Of a DNA stretch of 6,958 nucleotides, positions 4,019 through 6,958 are shown piece by piece. Source of the stretch: B18-G2 sp964432835 (GTDB lineage Archaea; Thermoplasmatota; E2; DHVEG-1; B18-G2); the NCBI GenBank assembly GCA_964432835.1, contig CAYSPA010000061.1:1-6958 (forward strand), given 5' to 3'. Under the pieces are notes generated by a model. The model did not search any database. It was not told the origin of the DNA and was given only the letters and a program-made list of their open reading frames with translations. The translations under genes were made by a program, and so were the position numbers. Every line of letters starts with the position of its first letter. The first letter of the stretch is position 1.

Positions 4019-6064
4019 TTAGCTTTTGGTGAGTTCCCATCCGCATATATCGTTCGCACAGATGATTCCCGATATTACTACCGCCTCGATTCCACCTCCA
4101 GGAAAGGTTGATGCATTTGCCAAATACAAACCCCTTACTGGAGTTTTGAAGTAAGGTCTTTTGGTATCAATTGACTGATCAAAAGAATAGATTGCTCCTT
4201 CCGGCATGGAAGTATATCTTTCGAATGTTTTTGGCGTTGCGGTATCTTGAATAACTATATGCTTACTCAAGTTTGGAATGATCTTCTCAGCCCTTTTGAT
4301 CAGAAGTTCCGCAAATTCCCTTTTCTTCTCCAGATATTCTTTTGTTCCTCTCTCTGGAAATTCGTTATAATTCGCTCTACTCAGTATCGTAACGCTTGCT
4401 TTTCCTTCAGGTGCTAAGCTTGGATCCGCATTGGAGTTTATAACGATGCTGTAACCTTCATCCAAATCCTCAATAATGGTCGGACAATCAGATAAATCCA
4501 TATCCACTCCCAGGAACACCATAAAGCAAGAGGGGGACATCCTCAGTCTCTTTACATATTCAACGAACTTCCTATCTAGATTCTCCTCTCCAACGAGCTC
4601 AAGAAAAGTAGTTTTTGCGTTTGCGTTGGCAACTATGATCGGACTACTTAAGATTCTATCTTTGATCCTTACACCTTTAACCTTCCCTTTATCAACGATT
4701 ATCTTATCCACCCTATGCTCCGTAAGAACTTCTCCGTTGTGTTTTTCGATGAATTCTTTCAATGCGTTGGCAAACCTCTGTGCCCCTCCCTTAGGGAAGT
4801 ATCCACCGTGCAGATAGTATGAAACCACGGCAGTTAAAGCGCCACCTGCTCTCGTTTCTTCTGGCTTTGTTCCCAAATAGCCAAGAAGAGCGCAGAGTAA
4901 GGTTTTCAAATCCTCATTGGTGAAAAACTCATCTAGTTTTTGCTTGAAAGTTTTGTTCATCCAGTCGAAGAAGTGAGGATGTTCTTTGGGATAATCCACG
5001 AGCTTCTTTGCTCCAAAAACCTTGACTATCAGTTCAGCAGGTAGAGGAGTACCATAGACCAGGTCTTTGTAACATTCTTCATAAGCTTTCTTAGCTTCTC
5101 CAAAGAATGCATGGATGTTTTCTTCCTCTTCTGGAAACATCTCCGATAGAGACTTTATGAACTCCTCCAGGTTGCTGGCGTCGATCTCTTTACCTTTAAA
5201 GATAAACCTCATCCTGTTCCTTACAAAAAGTTCATCCTTCTTAAAGCCAAGTTCCTTGAGAAGGTATGTTATTGGTCCCTTTTCCCATAATCCGCTTATG
5301 TTTTCAACGCCCGTATTAAAGACAAAATCCTTTCTCTTGAAAGAAGAGCAGTAACCTCCTACCTGAGAATGCTGTTCCAAAACCAAAACCCTGTAACCTC
5401 TTTTTGATAGCAAAGCACCGCAGGTTAGTCCACCAATACCTGAGCCAACGATTATGACATCGTATTCGTTTTTTCCTTTTAGTTTTTCTACATCAACCTT
5501 CCAATCGTATTTCCTGAATTCCCTTGTAGCTAGATAGGCTGGTGCTTTTAAAGGGAAGATAATCGAAAATGCTATGCCGAAAGCTATCAATGTGTTTGAA
5601 AGAACTACCGCGAAAGACCTGTTTAAAAGCAAAAATGTGGTCGCATTTGCCATGAAAATCCCCGCCCATGCTCCGGTGATCAGGTTATTGATAACAATAA
5701 ATGATCTCTCCTTCCAGTAAATTTCTGGGTAATCTCTCTTTGAAGCTTGAAAGGTAAAGGGTTGTTTGATGATTATGGAAAGCAAAGCCATCAGAAACAA
5801 AGCAAGGTAGCCGAGAAAACCGCTTCTCTCAACAAATATATTCAGATTGAAGATAAATGTAGCAATGGTAGCTATGCCGAAATAGAGAAGGGATGTTAAA
5901 TCCATCAAGTTGAAATCCATCTTGCGGATTTGAGGTATTGTAAGAAGTGAGGCGATGACAAGAGCGATAACGATTCCTGTAGCATTCCCCATACCACATA
6001 ATACCCAGTAGACAATCCACGGAGCGAAAGAAATGATCATGTAAAACATGCCAGGGATCTTCAT
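4019..6064 (-). CDS. FAD-dependent oxidoreductase (CrtI/phytoene-desaturase-like) with N-terminal membrane domain
   Basis: This is a 681-aa protein with two parts. Residues 1 to about 175 are strongly hydrophobic, with about six membrane helices near 6-27, 29-46, 53-73, 82-100, 122-146 and 150-172. There is a polar loop QPFTFQASKRDYPEIYW at 101-117. From about residue 200 a flavoprotein begins: YDVIIVGSGIGG (Gly207, Gly209, Gly212) with Glu230 at the end of the second strand, then VGGYCSSF. Near the end, GLYLANASTFPGGGIEAVV (645-663) is the C-terminal FAD-contact motif shared by carotenoid desaturases, CrtISO and RetSat-like enzymes. Such enzymes usually desaturate, saturate or isomerise polyisoprenoids or other lipids and need no membrane domain of their own. 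The substrate cannot be read from the sequence, but a membrane lipid or quinone is a reasonable inference. A GAAGGGAT ribosome-binding site precedes the ATG, and the gene begins 20 bases after the hydrolase gene, so one transcript is likely. Confidence 0.87.
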   Translation of the reverse strand: MKIPGMFYMIISFAPWIVYWVLCGMGNATGIVIALVIASLLTIPQIRKMDFNLMDLTSLLYFGIATIATFIFNLNIFVERSGFLGYLALFLMALLSIIIKQPFTFQASKRDYPEIYWKERSFIVINNLITGAWAGIFMANATTFLLLNRSFAVVLSNTLIAFGIAFSIIFPLKAPAYLATREFRKYDWKVDVEKLKGKNEYDVIIVGSGIGGLTCGALLSKRGYRVLVLEQHSQVGGYCSSFKRKDFVFNTGVENISGLWEKGPITYLLKELGFKKDELFVRNRMRFIFKGKEIDASNLEEFIKSLSEMFPEEEENIHAFFGEAKKAYEECYKDLVYGTPLPAELIVKVFGAKKLVDYPKEHPHFFDWMNKTFKQKLDEFFTNEDLKTLLCALLGYLGTKPEETRAGGALTAVVSYYLHGGYFPKGGAQRFANALKEFIEKHNGEVLTEHRVDKIIVDKGKVKGVRIKDRILSSPIIVANANAKTTFLELVGEENLDRKFVEYVKRLRMSPSCFMVFLGVDMDLSDCPTIIEDLDEGYSIVINSNADPSLAPEGKASVTILSRANYNEFPERGTKEYLEKKREFAELLIKRAEKIIPNLSKHIVIQDTATPKTFERYTSMPEGAIYSFDQSIDTKRPYFKTPVRGLYLANASTFPGGGIEAVVISGIICANDICGWELTKS

Positions 6065-6084
6065 CTTATCCCTTCGAAGATGAT

Positions 6085-6942
6085 CTAAATTTTCTGACTT
6101 TTCTCTTCAGGTGTCTTATTTCCCCCTTTTCCCCTCAGGATGTTATAGAGATCAAGATATATGTCTGCTCTTAAATCTCTGATAACTGGTCTTACATGGC
6201 GGGCGCGCTCTATTTCTTCAAGGTTAATATCGCAGATAAGGGCGCCCTCCTTGAAATAGTCCATTTTCTTGATGAGATTACCGAGAGGATTGTATATCTG
6301 ACAGCCGCCCCAGAAGACCAGATCCTCTTGAGCTCCCACGAGATTTGTATACGCTAAAAATACCGTGTTTTCCAGAGACCTCGCTGGTAGCAATCTTTCA
6401 AAATAGATTCTGGTTGTGGATGGAGATGCTGAGATGCAGACTATTATATCCGCACCCTGTAAGGTTAGTGCTCTTGCAACTTCTGGAAAGAAAAGATCAT
6501 AGCAAACCATCATCCCTATCTTTCCGAGTCTTGTATCGAATGGCTTTATTTCTTCGCCTTCATCAAAGAATATCTTTTCTTCGAAAGGACCAAATGTTGG
6601 CAGGAACCATTTGCTGTAAGTATCGACTTTTCCATCGGGGTGAGCAAGTACCGAGGCGTTTCTTATGAGCCCCTTTGGATTCTTTTCTTTGAGGGGCATA
6701 CCAAAGATGATGTAGGAATCTTTCTCCTTTGCGAGATCCGAGATATACTTCACGGATTCTCCATCCACTGGCTCAGCAATGTCTCTGAGTTCATCTTTGC
6801 ATCTGTAACCAGAAAGGAAAAGTTCGCCAAAGACATAGAGATCCGCATCCTCCTTCTTTATGAATTCCTCCATCTTCCTTAGATTTTCTTCCTTTTTGCC
6901 AATCTTTGGTCTTCCCGCTATTAGGGCTATTCTTGCATGCAT
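6085..6942 (-). CDS. Carbon-nitrogen hydrolase (nitrilase superfamily)
   Basis: This 285-aa cytoplasmic enzyme of the nitrilase/amidase superfamily would hydrolyse a non-peptide C-N bond of an amide, carbamoyl or nitrile substrate. The Glu-Lys-Cys triad is visible: Glu40 in FGELFLSGY, Lys111 in YSKWFLPTFGPFEE, and Cys147 in MMVCYDLFFPE. The accessory glutamate is at 121-122. The ending IRDLRADIYLDLY follows the usual C-terminal arm. The length is typical for omega-amidase, carbamoylputrescine amidase or predicted amidohydrolase groups, and I cannot choose among them. The ATG at 6942 fits the family's usual opening (ARIALIAG). However, the frame remains open upstream to the window edge and the nearest site (AAAAGGT) abuts the ATG, so either the start is weak or the protein begins further out. 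The next gene follows after 20 bases. Confidence 0.88.
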   Translation of the reverse strand: MHARIALIAGRPKIGKKEENLRKMEEFIKKEDADLYVFGELFLSGYRCKDELRDIAEPVDGESVKYISDLAKEKDSYIIFGMPLKEKNPKGLIRNASVLAHPDGKVDTYSKWFLPTFGPFEEKIFFDEGEEIKPFDTRLGKIGMMVCYDLFFPEVARALTLQGADIIVCISASPSTTRIYFERLLPARSLENTVFLAYTNLVGAQEDLVFWGGCQIYNPLGNLIKKMDYFKEGALICDINLEEIERARHVRPVIRDLRADIYLDLYNILRGKGGNKTPEEKSQKI

Positions 6943-6958
6943 ACCTTTTAAGGCATAG

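Overview
The window looks archaeal. The signs are: transketolase encoded as two adjacent half-genes; ribosome-binding sites close to the complement of the archaeal 16S tail (for example GGAGCTGATC at 1108-1117); an archaeal-type TATA box (TTATATA) at the expected distance from the tkt start; and heavy use of AGA/AGG and ATA codons. A euryarchaeon is the best guess. The sequence alone does not fix a genus.

Left part (1-2137, + strand, accessory in character): the tail of an unidentified upstream gene ends at 98. It is followed two bases later by a small membrane-anchored helical protein (101-610). Next comes a roughly 510-base stretch with no intact gene. It holds the N-terminal remnant of an insertion-sequence transposase on the - strand (623-823), an 89-bp imperfect inverted repeat (912-1000), and a 29-codon reading frame with a good ribosome-binding site (960-1049). 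An unrecognised 132-aa protein (1121-1519) follows. A MntA-type nucleotidyltransferase antitoxin (1690-1992) then overlaps a truncated HepT toxin gene (1985-2080). The region reads as a patch worn by insertion and deletion.

Right part (2138-6942, - strand, metabolic): transcription runs right to left. A nitrilase-superfamily C-N hydrolase (6942-6085) lies 20 bases upstream of a 681-aa protein (6064-4019). That protein fuses an N-terminal membrane domain of about six helices to a CrtI/phytoene-desaturase-like FAD oxidoreductase. The two probably share a transcript. After a 74-base gap with its own promoter come the N-terminal (3944-3066) and C-terminal (3082-2138) halves of transketolase. They overlap by 17 bases, so they are probably translationally coupled and form one heteromeric enzyme of the non-oxidative pentose phosphate pathway.

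The most interesting points are the orphaned MntA beside a broken HepT, the membrane-domain/FAD-oxidoreductase fusion, and the inverted repeat overlapping a possible small coupled ORF. I found no CRISPR array, tRNA or rRNA, and no clearly new defence system.
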